Assembly (NCBI GenBank): GCA_017517985.1
Contig: JAFWWX010000425.1
Coordinates: 1-5,722 of the forward strand
Direction of reading: 5' to 3'
Source: Clostridia bacterium
Lineage (GTDB): Bacteria; Bacillota_A; Clostridia; Oscillospirales; CAG-382
DNA: 5,722 bases
The translations under genes were made by a program, and so were the position numbers. The notes beneath the pieces are model-generated. The model was not told the DNA's origin and ran no database searches. It was given only the letters and a program-made list of their open reading frames with translations. This document shows, piece by piece, positions 4,183-5,722 of the stretch. Each line of letters opens with the position of its first letter. Position 1 is the stretch's first letter.

Positions 4183-5602
4183 GCACGTATTGGAAGTTTT
4201 GGATAAAATAGACGATAGACACATCAAAGAAGCTGAAAAAGCTCCGAAGAAAATGAGAAAAAGACCTTATTGGATAGGTGCGGTTGCTGCTGTTTTAGCA
4301 GTTGTAATTTGCATCAGCTCTTTCCTCAATACACCTATAATTACAGCAAACGCCATTGCTCTCCCCAGTGATGCACGTGTTATGGAGCGTCCCGACCTTG
4401 ATGATTATAAAGACAGAGAAAGCTATATGGCAGATGTGGCAATATGGGAAGAAGCGTTAAATAACAGACGAACTGCAAGAGAAAATGCAGCTGTTTCCTT
4501 GTCACAGTTTTTCACAGAAGCATCTGCAGAATTCCTCTCTTCACAGAACAATGAAAATGCTTTATGGTCACCTATAAATGCCTATATCGGTCTTGCAATG
4601 CTTGCCGAAATAACAGACGGTGACAGCCGTAAGGAAATTTTAGATTTGTTCGGTGTAAGCGATATTGAAACACTCAGAAGTCAAGTCAGTGCTATTTGGG
4701 AATCCGTTTATGAGGATGACGGAAATGAAATATGTACATTGGCTAATTCTCTTTGGCTTGAAGATGGACTTAATTACAATCAGGATGCTATGAACAATCT
4801 TGCATATCACTATTATGCTTCTGTATATCAGACTGACATTGGCAGTGGCAGTGCGAACAAGTCAATAGGTAATTGGCTTAATAAAAACACAGGTGGAATG
4901 TTAAAAGACCGCACCGATAAAATCGATTTATCTCCTGAAACCATTCTTGCTCTTTATTCAACACTCTTCTTCCAAGCTAAATGGGGCGATGAGTTTAACA
5001 GTAAAAACAATACTGACGCTATTTTTCACGGTCTTAATGGCGATACTAATGTTACCTATATGAACAAAAAGCTCTGTCAGATGAATTATTATTGGCATGA
5101 TGATTACAGTGCAGTAGCTTTAAGGCTTAAAAACGGAAGCACAATGTGGTTTATTCTCCCCGATGAAGGAAAGACAACTGCCGATGTGTTAAGTGGCGGT
5201 GCTTACGGAGAAATGATTTCTTTGGGAGATGGCGAAGATGGCTGGCAAAACAAAAAGTATATGAAGGTCAATCTTTCTGTACCTAAGTTTGACGTTTCTT
5301 CCACAGTAAACTTAAAAGACGGACTCGGCAGAATTGGTGTAACTAAAGTCTTTGATATGGAAAGCTCAGATTTTACGGCAATCACCTCTGATTCACCTGT
5401 GTATGTTACTGCAGTTAATCAGTCTGCAAGAGTTGAAATTGATGAAAAAGGCGTAAAGGCGGCAACATATATAGAAATCCCCGGTTGCGGTTCTGCTATG
5501 CCTCCTGAAGAAATAATAGATTTCGTGCTTGACAGACCATTTGTATTTGTGATTTCTAAGGGTAATTTACCCTTGTTTACAGGTGTGGTGAACAATATTT
5601 AA
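4172..5602 (+). CDS. Serpin with N-terminal anti-sigma-like segment and membrane anchor
   Basis: This protein has 476 residues, about 100 more than a usual serpin; the excess is N-terminal. Residues 1-32 are charged and carry VLEVLDKIDDRHIKEAEKA, like the L..IDD..I.EA segments I know from membrane partners of clostridial ECF sigmas. One hydrophobic segment follows (33-53). TANA at 58-61 could be a signal peptidase site, so release is possible. The serpin fold runs about 105-476, with LWSPINAYIGLAML (131-144), SIGNWLNKNTGGMLKD, LFFQAKW (265-271), VPKFDVSSTVNLKDGLGRIG (370-389), hinge VEIDEKGVKAAT (421-432) and RPFVFVI (455-461). The reactive loop has standard length: E425 aligns with P17, which makes P1 S441 and P1' A442. 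It should trap a serine (or cysteine) protease outside the cell; a small P1 suggests elastase- or subtilisin-like targets. Shutter Asn is S263 and the His is Q417. P9 is Tyr, which is unusual. Its place behind the sigma gene suggests a sensor role. Confidence 0.9.
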   Translation: MKRKHVLEVLDKIDDRHIKEAEKAPKKMRKRPYWIGAVAAVLAVVICISSFLNTPIITANAIALPSDARVMERPDLDDYKDRESYMADVAIWEEALNNRRTARENAAVSLSQFFTEASAEFLSSQNNENALWSPINAYIGLAMLAEITDGDSRKEILDLFGVSDIETLRSQVSAIWESVYEDDGNEICTLANSLWLEDGLNYNQDAMNNLAYHYYASVYQTDIGSGSANKSIGNWLNKNTGGMLKDRTDKIDLSPETILALYSTLFFQAKWGDEFNSKNNTDAIFHGLNGDTNVTYMNKKLCQMNYYWHDDYSAVALRLKNGSTMWFILPDEGKTTADVLSGGAYGEMISLGDGEDGWQNKKYMKVNLSVPKFDVSSTVNLKDGLGRIGVTKVFDMESSDFTAITSDSPVYVTAVNQSARVEIDEKGVKAATYIEIPGCGSAMPPEEIIDFVLDRPFVFVISKGNLPLFTGVVNNI

Positions 5603-5635
5603 ATTAAAGTTTCTGTTTACTGAACACTTAAAACA

Positions 5636-5670
5636 AAGCCATCGGCATTGAACCGATGGCTTCATATTTT
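5636..5670. terminator. Bidirectional rho-independent terminator after the serpin gene
   Basis: AAGCCATCGG (5636-5645) pairs perfectly with CCGATGGCTT (5653-5662) around a 7-base loop. A T-rich tail CATATTTT follows on the + strand, and an A-rich stretch before it (TTAAAACAA) gives a T-rich tail on the minus strand. It should end the sigma-serpin transcript and could also end a converging one. Confidence 0.85.
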
Positions 5671-5688
5671 ATATGTACTCTTTTGATT

Positions 5689-5721
5689 CTATTTCTTATC
5701 CTTTATTTTCTCGATTAAGCC
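5689..5721 (-). CDS. Possible C-terminal tail of a converging gene (partial)
   Basis: The minus-strand frame entering from the right edge reads GLIEKIKDKK and stops at a TAG (5691-5689). It is the longest of the three minus frames at this edge, has a lysine-rich ending typical of real C-termini, and points toward a terminator that works on both strands. Only ten residues are visible, so the product cannot be named and the call is weak. Confidence 0.3.
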   Translation of the reverse strand, partial: GLIEKIKDKK

Positions 5722-5722
5722 T

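Noticed and set aside
4301..4330. Cys47 of the serpin as a lipoprotein lipobox
   Set aside because: The residue before it is Ile rather than Gly, Ala or Ser, and it lies within the hydrophobic segment; an anchored helix or AxA cleavage site fits better.
5203..5385. Minus-strand open frame within the serpin gene
   Set aside because: Antisense to conserved serpin motifs; a shadow.
1..5722. CRISPR arrays, tRNA, rRNA or riboswitches
   Set aside because: No regularly spaced repeats, no cloverleaf with the GTTCRA-type arm and no known riboswitch core were seen on either strand.

Overview
The window looks like an accessory stretch of an AT-rich Bacillota genome, most likely a gut clostridium of the Oscillospiraceae/Lachnospiraceae type. 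This rests on strong AGGAGG-type ribosome binding sites, the TnpV and DUF6809-like genes, a BlaI/BlaR1 pair of the gut-Firmicute kind, and an ECF sigma factor whose partner is a serpin. No species can be named from this sequence alone. All complete genes are on the + strand.

Region 1 (1-540) holds the tail of a DUF6809-like gene and a tightly coupled TnpV-family gene, a pair typical of clostridial mobile elements. It ends in a 12-bp hairpin terminator. Region 2 (551-3310) is a self-contained regulatory operon. A sigma-A-like promoter overlaps a perfect 18-bp palindrome, and a second related dyad sits before the ribosome binding site. These are followed by blaI (penicillinase-repressor family) and a 757-residue blaR1-like M56 membrane metalloprotease. 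The protease keeps its zinc site, but its roughly 450-residue outer part shows no recognisable beta-lactam-binding domain, and there is no beta-lactamase gene in view. Region 3 (3311-3615) has no convincing gene. It holds a 19-bp near-perfect dyad, a possible promoter and two open frames without starts that may be gene remnants.

Region 4 (3616-5602) is the most interesting part. An ECF-type sigma factor overlaps by 11 bases a gene for a membrane-tethered or exported serpin (serine protease inhibitor). The serpin carries an N-terminal cytoplasmic segment with an LxxLDKIDDRHIKEAE-like motif. That motif resembles the short N-terminal segments of clostridial ECF-partner (anti-sigma-like) membrane proteins. 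A plausible but unproven reading is that the serpin is the extracellular sensor of a sigma/anti-sigma pair, so that attack by an outside protease would report to the sigma factor. A bidirectional terminator (5636-5662) closes the operon, and a possible minus-strand gene tail lies beyond it.

The two regulatory modules share a theme: each couples a cell-surface proteolysis-related protein (M56 protease or serpin) to a dedicated transcription factor (BlaI or ECF sigma). Whether they communicate cannot be seen from the sequence.
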